Positions 1-5,749 of a stretch of 38,691 nt of DNA are shown here, piece by piece; within the stretch, counting starts at the first letter, position 1, and each line of letters opens with the position of its first letter. Under the pieces are notes generated by a model. That model was not told where the DNA came from. It ran no database searches and was given only the letters and a program-made list of their open reading frames with translations. Position numbers and translations under genes: made by a program. The DNA lies in the IMG/VR virus record IMGVR_UViG_3300008117_000141, positions 1-38,691 of that record; one strand, written 5' to 3'. The DNA comes from a virus.

Positions 1-1
1 T

Positions 2-154
2 TTTAAAAATGGTGAATTAAAAAAAGAAATGAATAGAAAACTCTCAAGTGAAATTGACTTTGAGGAAAAATTAGATAAACTTAAAACGAAATACTTTTCT
101 TTGAATAAAGATGAAGAAGATTCTTTGGAAAAGATATTTAAGAAACATTTATAA
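2..154 (+). CDS. C-terminal fragment of unknown protein
   Basis: The reading frame is open from the window edge to a TAA at 152-154 and gives the last 50 residues of a protein whose start lies outside. The visible part is highly charged (Lys/Glu/Asp rich), predicted helical, and ends KKHL. No motif identifies a family. It is followed 22 nt later by an independent small gene with its own promoter-like octamer, so this is probably the end of a transcription unit. Confidence 0.6.
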   Translation, partial: FKNGELKKEMNRKLSSEIDFEEKLDKLKTKYFSLNKDEEDSLEKIFKKHL

Positions 155-163
155 ACTGGTATA

Positions 164-171
164 TATTTATA
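164..171 (+). promoter_or_regulatory. TATTTATA octamer (putative phage promoter)
   Basis: Exact TATTTATA in gene orientation, 5 nt upstream of the ATG at 177. It is the first of 13 such occurrences placed just upstream of start codons in this window, on both strands. Inferred phage-specific promoter core. Confidence 0.5.
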
Positions 172-176
172 GAAAT

Positions 177-272
177 ATGAAAACTTTGAATCTAAATACG
201 AGAACAAATGCGACAACACCGAATGGTGATGCAGGTGGATTATGCTTAGGTTCAGAGGCAAGTGGTTGGTAA
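177..272 (+). CDS. 31-residue small protein of unknown function
   Basis: A short ORF beginning MKTLNLNTRTN and ending GSEASGW. It has a TATTTATA octamer 5 nt before the ATG and an intrinsic terminator 22 nt after the stop, so it looks like a compact monocistronic unit rather than a chance ORF. The product is polar, Asn/Thr/Gly rich, with one Cys and no membrane segment or signal peptide. No family is recognised. It could instead be a non-coding transcript that happens to contain an ORF. The promoter-ORF-terminator layout is seen directly; expression is inferred. Confidence 0.45.
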   Translation: MKTLNLNTRTNATTPNGDAGGLCLGSEASGW

Positions 273-293
273 TTAAAAACAAAGCCAATAAAA

Positions 294-328
294 AACCCTG
301 AACCTTGAAAGTTCGGGGTTTTTTTTTT
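294..328 (+). terminator. Intrinsic terminator
   Basis: Hairpin AACCCTGAAC / GTTCGGGGTT (10 bp, one G-U) with a 7-nt loop, followed by at least eight T. It ends the small gene at 177-272 before the tRNA array. Confidence 0.8.
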
Positions 329-334
329 GAATAT

Positions 335-407
335 AGAGTAGTTGACCAATAGGTAGGTCCCTTGCTTTGGGAGCAAGTGTGTGCAGGTTCGACCCCTGTC
401 TACTCTA
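335..407 (+). tRNA. tRNA-Pro(TGG)
   Basis: Acceptor AGAGTAG pairs with CTACTCT. Anticodon stem CTTGC/GCAAG has loop TTTGGGA, anticodon TGG. T-arm GCAGG-TTCGACC-CCTGT. CCA is not encoded. Confidence 0.9.
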
Positions 408-421
408 CTTAATTTTAAAAA

Positions 422-506
422 TGCTTCGTTGCCGTAGTGGCCGAACGGTCCAGACTGTTAATCTGGTGTGTAAAAACCATCGTAGGTTCGAATCCTACCG
501 AAGCAG
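422..506 (+). tRNA. tRNA-Asn(GTT) with long variable arm
   Basis: Acceptor TGCTTCG/CGAAGCA with discriminator G. Anticodon stem CCAGA/TCTGG has loop CTGTTAA, anticodon GTT. T-arm GTAGG/CCTAC. The variable region is about 15 nt, as in class II tRNAs (Tyr, Leu, Ser), whereas tRNA-Asn is normally class I. The D-arm also looks class II-like. Discriminator G fits Asn better than Tyr. Confidence 0.85.
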
Positions 507-553
507 CTTTTTTTGAACTCAACAATACTTATAATTAACAACATTTGTTAATC

Positions 554-1093
554 ATGAGTAAGTATTGCGAAAAAATTTTAGAATTGAGGAAAAATGGAAT
601 GACGTACAAAGAAATTTCCAATGAATTGAATTGTGCGTTATCCACAGTCTCTTATCATTGTAAACTTCATAAATTGGGGGGCTCAGATGGTAGGTTGACC
701 GAAGAAGAAAAAATGAGACTACAGAAACTTTATGACCAATTTGGTTCAATAAAAAAAGTATCTGAAATCACCAAAAATTCTTCGGAAACAATTCTCAAGT
801 ATGTGAAAACAAAAAGGAAGAATAAAAAATTAACCGGTTCTGAATCTGTAATTTTATGGAGAAAAAGAACAAAATTGAAATTGATAGAGTACAAGGGAGG
901 AAAATGTGAGATTTGTGGTTATGATAGATGTGTGAGAGCTTTACAGTTTCATCATAAAAATCCTGAAACAAAAGATTTTTCTATTTCAGGAAAAAGTCAT
1001 AGTTTTGTTAAACTGAAATCGGAAGTTGATAAATGTATATTAGTTTGCTCAAATTGCCATTCAGAAATACATGACGGAATGATTGAAATTTAG
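554..1093 (+). CDS. HNH endonuclease with N-terminal helix-turn-helix
   Basis: A 179-residue protein. Residues about 5-40 hold a helix-turn-helix-like stretch (MTYKEISNELNCALSTVSYH). Residues 118-173 form a zinc-type HNH/HNHc domain: CxxC at 118-121, the His pair at 133-134, CSNCH at 165-169 and a final His at 173. It is expected to cut DNA with the His-metal finger using a divalent metal, and the HTH probably contributes recognition. The ATG at 554 is chosen over an upstream TTG. Its stop overlaps the first base of tRNA-Asp by one base. Position inside a phage tRNA array fits a free-standing homing endonuclease; this role is inferred. Confidence 0.85.
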   Translation: MSKYCEKILELRKNGMTYKEISNELNCALSTVSYHCKLHKLGGSDGRLTEEEKMRLQKLYDQFGSIKKVSEITKNSSETILKYVKTKRKNKKLTGSESVILWRKRTKLKLIEYKGGKCEICGYDRCVRALQFHHKNPETKDFSISGKSHSFVKLKSEVDKCILVCSNCHSEIHDGMIEI

Positions 1094-1163
1094 GTCTTAT
1101 AGTTAATCGGTATAATATCGGCTTGTCGCGCCGAGGTGCGGGGTTCGACTCCCCGTGGGACCG
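1093..1163 (+). tRNA. tRNA-Asp(GTC)
   Basis: Acceptor GGTCTTA/TGGGACC with wobble pairs. Anticodon stem TCGGC/GCCGA, loop TTGTCGC, anticodon GTC. T-arm GCGGG-TTCGACT-CCCCG region. Discriminator G as expected for Asp. Confidence 0.9.
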
Positions 1164-1169
1164 CAAGAA

Positions 1170-1242
1170 GCGGAAGTAGCTCATTCGGTAGAGCACGACC
1201 TTGCCAAGGTCGGGGTGGCCAGTTCGAGCCTGGTCTTCCGCT
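1170..1242 (+). tRNA. tRNA-Gly(GCC)
   Basis: Acceptor GCGGAAG/CTTCCGC, anticodon stem CGACC/GGTCG, loop TTGCCAA, anticodon GCC. Closely similar in sequence to the - strand tRNA-Gly(TCC) at 9976-10048, suggesting duplication and anticodon change. Confidence 0.92.
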
Positions 1243-1292
1243 CATCGGTGGTGGGACCCAGTAAGTATGTGATGAGCATACACCCACAAATT

Positions 1293-1365
1293 GCCTCCTT
1301 AGCTCAGCAGGTAGAGCAACTGATTTGTAATCAGTAGGTCGTTGGTTCGATTCCGACAGGAGGCT
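1293..1365 (+). tRNA. tRNA-Thr(TGT)
   Basis: Acceptor GCCTCCT/AGGAGGC, anticodon stem ACTGA/TCAGT, loop TTTGTAA, anticodon TGT. The 50-nt spacer before it (1243-1292) contains only a weak hairpin (TATG/CATA). Confidence 0.92.
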
Positions 1366-1380
1366 CTAAAATTTTAATTT

Positions 1381-1614
1381 ATGCAAGTTTTTTGGACTTA
1401 TTATTTGATTTGTTTTGCCTATTGTCTTTTCATGTCTGTTAGAAGATGGAATAGAGATGCAATGGCTGGTGGTCTTGGTATCTCACCTGGTTTGGATACT
1501 TTGGGACTTTTAATTATGTGTTGGATTTTAGCTCCTGTGGATATATTTCTCACATGGGTAAGAGTGTATAAAGAAGCTGAAGAAGCAAGACGAAATAATA
1601 CAAAAGTATTCTAA
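1381..1614 (+). CDS. Small membrane protein of unknown function
   Basis: A 77-residue protein with two hydrophobic segments, about residues 3-18 (FWTYYLICFAYCLFMSV) and about 38-58 (LDTLGLLIMCWILAPVDIFL), and a charged C-terminal tail. It is probably a two-pass inner-membrane protein. It begins 15 nt after tRNA-Thr and has no promoter of its own that I can see, so it is probably co-transcribed with the tRNAs. Its TAA overlaps the ATG of the next, broken gene (TAATGA). No family recognised. Confidence 0.7.
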   Translation: MQVFWTYYLICFAYCLFMSVRRWNRDAMAGGLGISPGLDTLGLLIMCWILAPVDIFLTWVRVYKEAEEARRNNTKVF

Positions 1615-2124
1615 TGACGTACTCGGACGAATTGAAAGTTTGTTGGTATACACCAAAGTGATTATTATCTTGTCTCTAATATTAGAAACCCATATTCAAG
1701 AATGGTTTCTTTGTTTACTTTAGACTCTATTCATAAAAACAATTACAATTTGGATTTTGAAAAATGGTGTGAATATGCGTTAAGTGATGATAAATTTGAC
1801 CAAGCTTTTCAGCTTAGATATGAAAGAAAAATACTAAGTTTGGATAAAAAATTCGACAAGTTTATTAAAGTTGAGAGACTGAGTGATGATTTGAAAACGT
1901 TATCATTCATAGACTTCAGCAATCCCAAAATCCAAGATATTTGGCAAAGAAATATATTGAATAACGGATATACACATGAGTTCAAAAACATTAAAAATGA
2001 TGTGAGAACAAATTGGTTCGATTTTTATACAGAAGAATTAGCGGATTTAGTTTATAATAATTTGAAAGAACAATTTGATTTATTTGATTACGAAAGAACC
2101 TCTTGGAAAAATGGCACATCCTAA
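1614..2124 (+). pseudogene. Degenerate sulfotransferase-like gene
   Basis: An ATG at 1614 overlaps the preceding stop and reads 15 codons (MTYSDELKVCWYTPK) to a TGA at 1659-1661; WYTPK looks like the start of a PAPS-binding P-loop (PKxGTxS). From 1660 another frame is open to 2124 and encodes SNIRNPYSRMVSLF, which matches the 3'-phosphate-binding motif RNPxxRxxS, then a C-terminus (YTEELADLVYNNLKEQFDLF) resembling that of the intact sulfotransferase-like protein at 10687-11313. There the two motifs are about 65 residues apart; here almost nothing separates them. A deletion plus frameshift is the simplest explanation. A 140-residue product from the ATG at 1702 could still be made but would lack the P-loop. 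Confidence 0.65.
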
Positions 2125-2528
2125 TCTACACGCAAAAAGCTCGGCAAAAAAATTTGGAGGAAAACCCGAAGATTACATTCATTTACATGAGTGGTTAGAT
2201 GAAACCAAAGGTTGGTTTGGTGATTCTTTACATCGTATGTTTAGACACCATTCAGAAGGTATTTTCGAAATGGAAAAAAGGTTTGGAAAAGAGTTCAAAA
2301 ACAGCTAGACACCATTCAGAAGGTATTTTCGAAATGGAAAAAAGGTTTGGAAAAGAGTTCAAAAACAGCGATGGTAAAACGGTTTATACTAGGTATGTTG
2401 GAGAACAACATGTGAAGGAGGATTGTAATAATTATATCCCATCAGCCAAAGAATGGGTAAATAATATAACAAGTAACACACGACCAAGTTGGATGATTAA
2501 AACAATAAAATTAGAGTTTGAAGACTGA
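2111..2528 (+). pseudogene. DUF6915-like gene split by a 64-bp tandem duplication
   Basis: The first frame (2111-2308, 65 residues, MAHPNLHAKSSAKKFGGKPE...) stops at a TAG created at the start of the second copy of a perfect 64-bp direct repeat. The rest of the protein (SDGKTVYTRYVGEQHVKEDC... to KLEFED) continues in the shifted frame up to 2528. Removing one copy restores one protein of about 117 residues with the order seen in phage DUF6915-type proteins: HEW, RHHSEGIFEME, NSDGK, RYVGEQHVKED, then an IPS..W region. The function of the family is unknown to me. The ATG at 2111 overlaps the end of the previous gene. A repeat-related assembly error is the main alternative. Confidence 0.75.
2242..2369 (+). 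repeat. Perfect 64-bp tandem duplication
   Basis: Copies 2242-2305 and 2306-2369 are identical, head to tail, starting TAGACACCATTCAG and ending AAAAACAGC. Because 64 is not a multiple of three, the duplication shifts frame and brings a TAG into frame. Perfect identity implies a very recent event, slippage or an assembly artefact. Confidence 0.97.
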
Positions 2529-2536
2529 TATTTATA
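2529..2536 (+). promoter_or_regulatory. TATTTATA octamer
   Basis: Exact octamer, 5 nt upstream of the ATG at 2542, overlapping the end of the preceding broken gene. It also supports the start at 2542 rather than the in-frame ATG 24 nt upstream. Confidence 0.5.
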
Positions 2537-2541
2537 ACATT

Positions 2542-3252
2542 ATGAGCAAAATACTAACATCAGAAGAAAAAAAATACTTACAGAGAATTTGTAGATACTT
2601 GGGTTCATTAGGAATGAACCATGGTAGTATTGATTTCGAAATGGAATATGGTGAATTTGATACTAATGACTATAATTGGAACCGTATTACTCATTTCTCT
2701 AACAATTATACTGCGGAAATTCCTGACGGATTAAAAGAAATCTGTAAAAAACTGCTCAAGTATGTTGAAGAAAACGATTTAATTAATAATCCAGATGTCG
2801 AAAATTTAAACTGGGAACGAATTGAAATCGATGTTGATTGTGACGAGTCAACAATCTCTGTTGTTCATGATTATAATTACTTCGAAGCTAGTGATACTGA
2901 GTCAGTCACAAGAAGTTTGGAAGAAGATGGTGACGATGAAAGCTTAATGGAAGTGTTTGATGTTTTGGAAAATGATGATGAAATTGATGAAAGAGTTCTA
3001 AGAATTGATTATAACGGTAGTGGTGATAGCGGATACTTAGAAGACGCCTTTGATAATATAGGGGTCGATGTGCCAGCACAAGTTCAAGATTACTGTTATG
3101 GTATTTTAGAAAGTAATTTTGGTGGTTGGGAAATTAACGAAGGCTCACAAGGATATTTTGAAATTGATTTAGATAGAAAAGAAATTACTCTCTATCACAC
3201 ATCCAATCTTGATGAAACAGGAAGAGATACTGTTTTTGAAGAAGACTTCTAA
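2542..3252 (+). CDS. Acidic protein of unknown function
   Basis: A 236-residue, strongly acidic protein (many Asp/Glu runs such as EEDGDDESL), with no signal peptide and no membrane segment. The ATG at 2542 follows a TATTTATA octamer by 5 nt. The protein has alternating hydrophobic and acidic stretches and several aromatic residues (NYNWNRITHF), suggesting a folded cytoplasmic protein. Strong negative charge is common in DNA-mimic phage proteins, but nothing specific shows such a role. It is followed by a host-type promoter for the next tRNA group. Confidence 0.65.
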   Translation: MSKILTSEEKKYLQRICRYLGSLGMNHGSIDFEMEYGEFDTNDYNWNRITHFSNNYTAEIPDGLKEICKKLLKYVEENDLINNPDVENLNWERIEIDVDCDESTISVVHDYNYFEASDTESVTRSLEEDGDDESLMEVFDVLENDDEIDERVLRIDYNGSGDSGYLEDAFDNIGVDVPAQVQDYCYGILESNFGGWEINEGSQGYFEIDLDRKEITLYHTSNLDETGRDTVFEEDF

Positions 3253-3256
3253 ATTA

Positions 3257-3288
3257 TTTGTTTTTTTAACCCAAATCTTTTATTTTTG
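3257..3288 (+). promoter_or_regulatory. Host-type (Bacteroidota) promoter for tRNA-Leu group
   Basis: -33 element TTTG (3257-3260), 20-nt spacer, -7 element TATTTTTG (3281-3288), matching TAnnTTTG. The tRNA starts 6 nt after the -7 element. The surroundings of the -33 element (AAATTATTTGTTTTT) are the same as in the promoter at 4205. Confidence 0.75.
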
Positions 3289-3293
3289 TATTA

Positions 3294-3381
3294 TACCTTG
3301 GTGGCGAAATCGGTATACGCGCAAGACTTAAAATCTTGTGGACAGAAAATGTCCGTGTGGGTTCAAGTCCCCCTGAGGTAC
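3294..3381 (+). tRNA. tRNA-Leu(TAA)
   Basis: Class II tRNA. Anticodon stem CAAGA/TCTTG, loop CTTAAAA, anticodon TAA, long variable arm (GGACAGAAAATGTCC). T-loop TTCAAGT with one mismatch in the T-stem. The acceptor ends can be aligned in two registers one base apart, so the ends are uncertain by one nucleotide. Confidence 0.88.
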
Positions 3382-3384
3382 TTT

Positions 3385-3456
3385 GGTCCTGTAGTTAAAT
3401 GGATATAACTACTGCCTTCTAAGCAGTAATTCGTGGTTCGAGTCCACGCGGGACTA
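3385..3456 (+). tRNA. tRNA-Arg(TCT)
   Basis: Acceptor GGTCCTG/CGGGACT with wobble pairs, anticodon stem ACTGC/GCAGT, loop CTTCTAA, anticodon TCT, reading AGA, the favoured Arg codon in these AT-rich genes. T-arm CGTGG/CCACG. Confidence 0.9.
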
Positions 3457-3552
3457 CAAGAGTGTAGACGAAAGTAATTCTACGGTCAGTGCGCATATTC
3501 CGTAGATAGCAAGTAGAAACTTTGGGGGTCAGTACAACCCCCCTCTTTTTAT
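3457..3552 (+). other. Structured spacer between tRNA-Arg and tRNA-Leu
   Basis: A 96-nt gap with no ORF. It contains hairpin TCTACGG/CCGTAGA (3479-3506) inside weaker outer pairing (AAAGT/ACTTT), then GGGGGT/ACCCCC followed by CTCTTTTT near 3524-3549, which resembles a weak intrinsic terminator. It may be a processing signal or a small RNA. Confidence 0.5.
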
Positions 3553-3636
3553 ACCCCGATGGCGTAACGGTAGCCGCGTTGGTCTTAGGAACCAATGACT
3601 TCGGTCGTGAGAGTTCGAGTCTCTCTTGGGGTACCA
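3553..3636 (+). tRNA. tRNA-Leu(TAG)
   Basis: Acceptor ACCCCGA/TTGGGGT with discriminator A, anticodon stem TTGGT/ACCAA, loop CTTAGGA, anticodon TAG, class II variable arm. T-arm GAGAG/CTCTC. CCA is encoded directly after the discriminator, unlike most tRNAs here. Confidence 0.88.
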
Positions 3637-3645
3637 ATAGAACAT

Positions 3646-4200
3646 ATGTATATTCAAAGTCCATTAGTCCCAACGAGACAAGAAAAATATGAAGTAAATT
3701 ATAACCGTCAGGATATGTGGGTTGAACCAACTGAGTACAACCCCATCGGTAGTCGATTTTGGACCCCGCCAAACGATTTTCTCGATAGACCTGATACTTG
3801 TGTACAAATTATAAAAGACAGGTGTAAAAACGGTTATATGGAGTTATTAGACTCTTTAGGATTTATTCACAATAGAAACCCAAAAATAACTGAGTCTTGG
3901 ATTCAATATTACAACCCCACAGAAGGTAGAGGTCATAACCAACATAATCATTGTCGTTGGTCTCCTGATGAAGAAACTGTATTGAATTTTGTGGGTGGTT
4001 ATTATCTTTCAGACGGTAACCCAATAAAAGACCATCCTTACAGTGGTGTTTTTACGTTTCACATCAGAGGTATGTCTTATTTCATTCGACCGAAAAAAGG
4101 TATGCTCATGATTTGGCCTTACGATATTGTACATTCTGTGAAACCATTTTATGGTGAAACTCAGAGATGTGTTATCAATTTCAATATTCAGGACATATAA
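3646..4200 (+). CDS. Putative 2-oxoglutarate/Fe(II) oxygenase
   Basis: A 184-residue protein. The pattern ESWIQYYNPTEGRGHNQHNHCRWS, then VGGYYLSDG, then GMLMIWPYDIVHSVKPFYGETQRCVINFNI follows the double-stranded beta-helix layout of phage prolyl-4-hydroxylase-like 2OG oxygenases: first metal ligands in the HNQHNH segment, distal His in VHSV, 2OG-binding Arg in QRCVINFN. The usual HxD reads HNH here, so the first-shell ligand set is uncertain. The ATG at 3646 is chosen because upstream codons lie inside tRNA-Leu. Such enzymes are frequent in T4-like phages of aquatic bacteria; the substrate is unknown. Confidence 0.6.
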   Translation: MYIQSPLVPTRQEKYEVNYNRQDMWVEPTEYNPIGSRFWTPPNDFLDRPDTCVQIIKDRCKNGYMELLDSLGFIHNRNPKITESWIQYYNPTEGRGHNQHNHCRWSPDEETVLNFVGGYYLSDGNPIKDHPYSGVFTFHIRGMSYFIRPKKGMLMIWPYDIVHSVKPFYGETQRCVINFNIQDI

Positions 4201-4204
4201 ATTA

Positions 4205-4234
4205 TTTGTTTTTAAAAAACTTTTACTATATTTG
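4205..4234 (+). promoter_or_regulatory. Host-type promoter for a short transcript
   Basis: -33 TTTG (4205-4208), 18-nt spacer, -7 TATATTTG (4227-4234). It drives the small transcription unit that ends at the terminator near 4400. Confidence 0.75.
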
Positions 4235-4251
4235 AAGTAATTATTATAACA

Positions 4252-4332
4252 ATGAGAACACAGGTACAGCATATTGTATATAGTCATCAACAAGAGATTT
4301 GTTGGATTAAGACACGCCCTGTAGTCTCGTGA
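4252..4332 (+). CDS. Possible 26-residue peptide
   Basis: ATG at 4252, TGA at 4330-4332, about 12 nt after the expected transcription start. The peptide is basic and polar (MRTQVQHIVYSHQQE...). No other support, so it may be incidental to a small RNA. Confidence 0.3.
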   Translation: MRTQVQHIVYSHQQEICWIKTRPVVS

Positions 4333-4366
4333 GAAGCCTATAATTCCTGAAGAGTTATATATAAGA

Positions 4367-4400
4367 CCTCGAACTACAGAAATGAAGTTCGGGGTTTTTT
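4367..4400 (+). terminator. Intrinsic terminator
   Basis: Stem CCTCGAACT / AGTTCGGGG (9 bp, one G-U), 10-nt loop, six T. Ends the small transcript. Confidence 0.85.
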
Positions 4401-4412
4401 CTTTTTGGGACT

Positions 4413-4444
4413 TTTGGTTCTTTGAAGTATTGGTTGTAAATTTG
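4413..4444 (+). promoter_or_regulatory. Host-type promoter for tRNA-Glu group
   Basis: -33 TTTG (4413-4416), 20-nt spacer, -7 TAAATTTG (4437-4444). tRNA-Glu starts 9 nt downstream. Confidence 0.75.
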
Positions 4445-4452
4445 TAATTCTT

Positions 4453-4524
4453 GGCCCCGTCGTCTAAAGGTTAGGACGCCACCCTTTCACGGTGGAGATT
4501 TCGGTTCGAGTCCGTGCGGGGCTA
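4453..4524 (+). tRNA. tRNA-Glu(TTC)
   Basis: Acceptor GGCCCCG/CGGGGCT, anticodon stem CCACC/GGTGG, loop CTTTCAC, anticodon TTC. One mismatch in the T-stem. Confidence 0.88.
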
Positions 4525-4542
4525 CAAAATAAAATGTTATGA
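4524..4542 (+). repeat. 19-nt start-site repeat, copy 1 (mini-uORF)
   Basis: ACAAAATAAAATGTTATGA, identical to 4910-4928. Each copy begins at the discriminator base of a tRNA and contains ATG TTA TGA, a two-codon ORF whose TGA overlaps the real gene start as ATGA. Confidence 0.85.
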
Positions 4543-4745
4543 ACGAAAAATTATTTGAAGCACTTGATGCTCTTTGTATGATGTGGGAACAATATTGTGG
4601 AGATGAATGGGGTCACATGTGTATGTCCGCAGGGGAAAATGCTGAACATGTTTTGAGTCAATATGGTTTATTGATTTCTAAGGGAGGGTATGAAAGAGAA
4701 GTGAATTGGGATAGGTTAGAAGAATTAAAAAAAGAAATTAAATAA
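4539..4745 (+). CDS. 68-residue protein of unknown function
   Basis: A small acidic protein rich in Trp, Met and Cys in its first half (LCMMWEQYCGDEWGHMCM), ending in a charged helix (RLEELKKEIK). It starts 15 nt after tRNA-Glu. The start codon overlaps the stop of a two-codon ORF, which suggests translation by termination-reinitiation. No family recognised. Confidence 0.65.
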   Translation: MNEKLFEALDALCMMWEQYCGDEWGHMCMSAGENAEHVLSQYGLLISKGGYEREVNWDRLEELKKEIK

Positions 4746-4759
4746 AGTAAGATTATTAG

Positions 4760-4831
4760 GGTCAGTTGGTCGAGTGGTTTAGGCGGTAGTCTGCAAAACT
4801 ATTTACACAGGTTCGATTCCTGTACTGACCT
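4760..4831 (+). tRNA. tRNA-Cys(GCA)
   Basis: Acceptor GGTCAGT/ACTGACC (all Watson-Crick), discriminator T as required for Cys, anticodon stem GTAGT/ACTAT, loop CTGCAAA, anticodon GCA, T-arm ACAGG/CCTGT. Confidence 0.9.
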
Positions 4832-4837
4832 CCACAA

Positions 4838-4910
4838 TGGAATGTAGCTCAGCTGGTAGAGCACTATTCTGATACGATAGTTGTCGGCGGTTCGAGCCCG
4901 CCCATTCCAA
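4838..4910 (+). tRNA. tRNA-Ile(GAT)
   Basis: Acceptor TGGAATG/CATTCCA, anticodon stem CTATT/GATAG, loop CTGATAC, anticodon GAT, T-arm GGCGG/CCGCC. Confidence 0.92.
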
Positions 4911-4928
4911 CAAAATAAAATGTTATGA
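4910..4928 (+). repeat. 19-nt start-site repeat, copy 2 (mini-uORF)
   Basis: Same 19 nt as 4524-4542, again beginning at the last base of a tRNA and overlapping the start codon of the next gene (4925). Confidence 0.85.
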
Positions 4929-5449
4929 GACGTAAAATCATTTTTATCGATGTAGATGGACCACTGGCATGGGGAACATGGGGTGACGGTAGAGTTACGC
5001 TCAACGAAGCTTCTAAGACCTTCACAATCCCTTATCCATGGGTTCAGGAGGACTGCCAAGCATTACAAAAAATTTGTAACGAAACAAATGCGTCTTTGGT
5101 TGTAAGTTCAGATTGGAGAAAACACTTTAGTATAATTCAACTCAAAAGAATTTTTCAATACTATGGTGTAACCGCACCGATTGTAGACATTACAACTCAT
5201 CAGTACCTTTGGAACAAAATGAGTAGACCATCTATAGAATGGGAGAGAGCCGCAGAAATCACAAAGTGGGTTAAGGACAACAAAATCACCAATTGGATTT
5301 CAATTGATGATATGAAACTTGATGAACAATACAAGTGGTTGAAACCAAGAATTCCAATGTGGAGACACGTACAGGTAGATGGTGATTGGGGTCACGGCGG
5401 AAGACTAAGAGACAAAATTGATGAATGTATAAAAAAATTAGAACGATGA
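4925..5449 (+). CDS. HAD-superfamily phosphatase-like protein
   Basis: A 174-residue protein with motif I FIDVDGPL (Asp9, Asp11), motif II-type VVSSDWRKH near residue 60 and motif IV-type ISIDDM near residue 130. This arrangement, with SSDWR after a short cap, is like the HAD domains found in phage and RNA-repair proteins (HAD_SAK-type), so a nucleic-acid or nucleotide 5'/3' phosphatase role is plausible, but the substrate is not shown. It is preceded by the 19-nt start-site repeat. Its TGA overlaps the next ATG (ATGA), indicating translational coupling. Confidence 0.7.
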   Translation: MRRKIIFIDVDGPLAWGTWGDGRVTLNEASKTFTIPYPWVQEDCQALQKICNETNASLVVSSDWRKHFSIIQLKRIFQYYGVTAPIVDITTHQYLWNKMSRPSIEWERAAEITKWVKDNKITNWISIDDMKLDEQYKWLKPRIPMWRHVQVDGDWGHGGRLRDKIDECIKKLER

Positions 5450-5733
5450 AAAAAAGATTATCATTAGAACAGAAGAGAGAAAAAATGGTCGTTGATATGA
5501 TTAATAAAATGTTCGAAATCGCAGGACATTCAGTAACATACGATGATGTTAAAGACCGTAAAGATGATTGGTATACTCAATGGACTATGACTGTCGAACA
5601 AAACGATGAGTGGAAAGATTGGGGTCAGAAATACCTCATCAAAGAACTCAAAATGAATAAGAAGTATGCTGAAACTCAAATGGGGATGATTTCCTTAATG
5701 TGGGGATTAAAGTTTAGTAATTTCAATTTATAA
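5446..5733 (+). CDS. 95-residue protein of unknown function
   Basis: ATG at 5446 overlaps the upstream stop by 4 nt, so it is coupled to the HAD gene. The protein is helical and charged, with a Trp-rich middle (WYTQWTMTVEQNDEWKDWGQKYL) and a hydrophobic end. No family recognised. Confidence 0.6.
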   Translation: MKKRLSLEQKREKMVVDMINKMFEIAGHSVTYDDVKDRKDDWYTQWTMTVEQNDEWKDWGQKYLIKELKMNKKYAETQMGMISLMWGLKFSNFNL

Positions 5734-5737
5734 AGCG

Positions 5738-5745
5738 TAAATTTG
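5738..5745 (+). promoter_or_regulatory. Host-type -7 element next to a start codon
   Basis: TAAATTTG ends 4 nt before the ATG at 5750. With the usual distance, transcription would begin at or beside the start codon. The -33 match (TTTAG near 5713) is weak. Confidence 0.55.
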
Positions 5746-5749
5746 TGAT

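Larger units (their letters stand above)
4240..4400 (+). ncRNA. Candidate small RNA (about 160 nt)
   Basis: The segment is bounded by an exact host-type promoter (-7 element ending at 4234) and an intrinsic terminator (4367-4400), and contains no gene longer than 26 codons. The 5' end is inferred from promoter geometry. It may be a regulatory RNA, an mRNA for the 26-residue peptide at 4252-4332, or both. It does not match tRNA, tmRNA, 6S or RNase P features that I know. Confidence 0.5.

Noticed and set aside
1008-1287. Antisense ORFs across the tRNA-Asp/Gly region
   Set aside because: They are translations of the tRNA complement and of the HNH gene's opposite strand, with no family pattern.
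3595-3645. N-terminal extension of the oxygenase-like protein
   Set aside because: These codons lie inside tRNA-Leu(TAG), so the ATG at 3646 is used.
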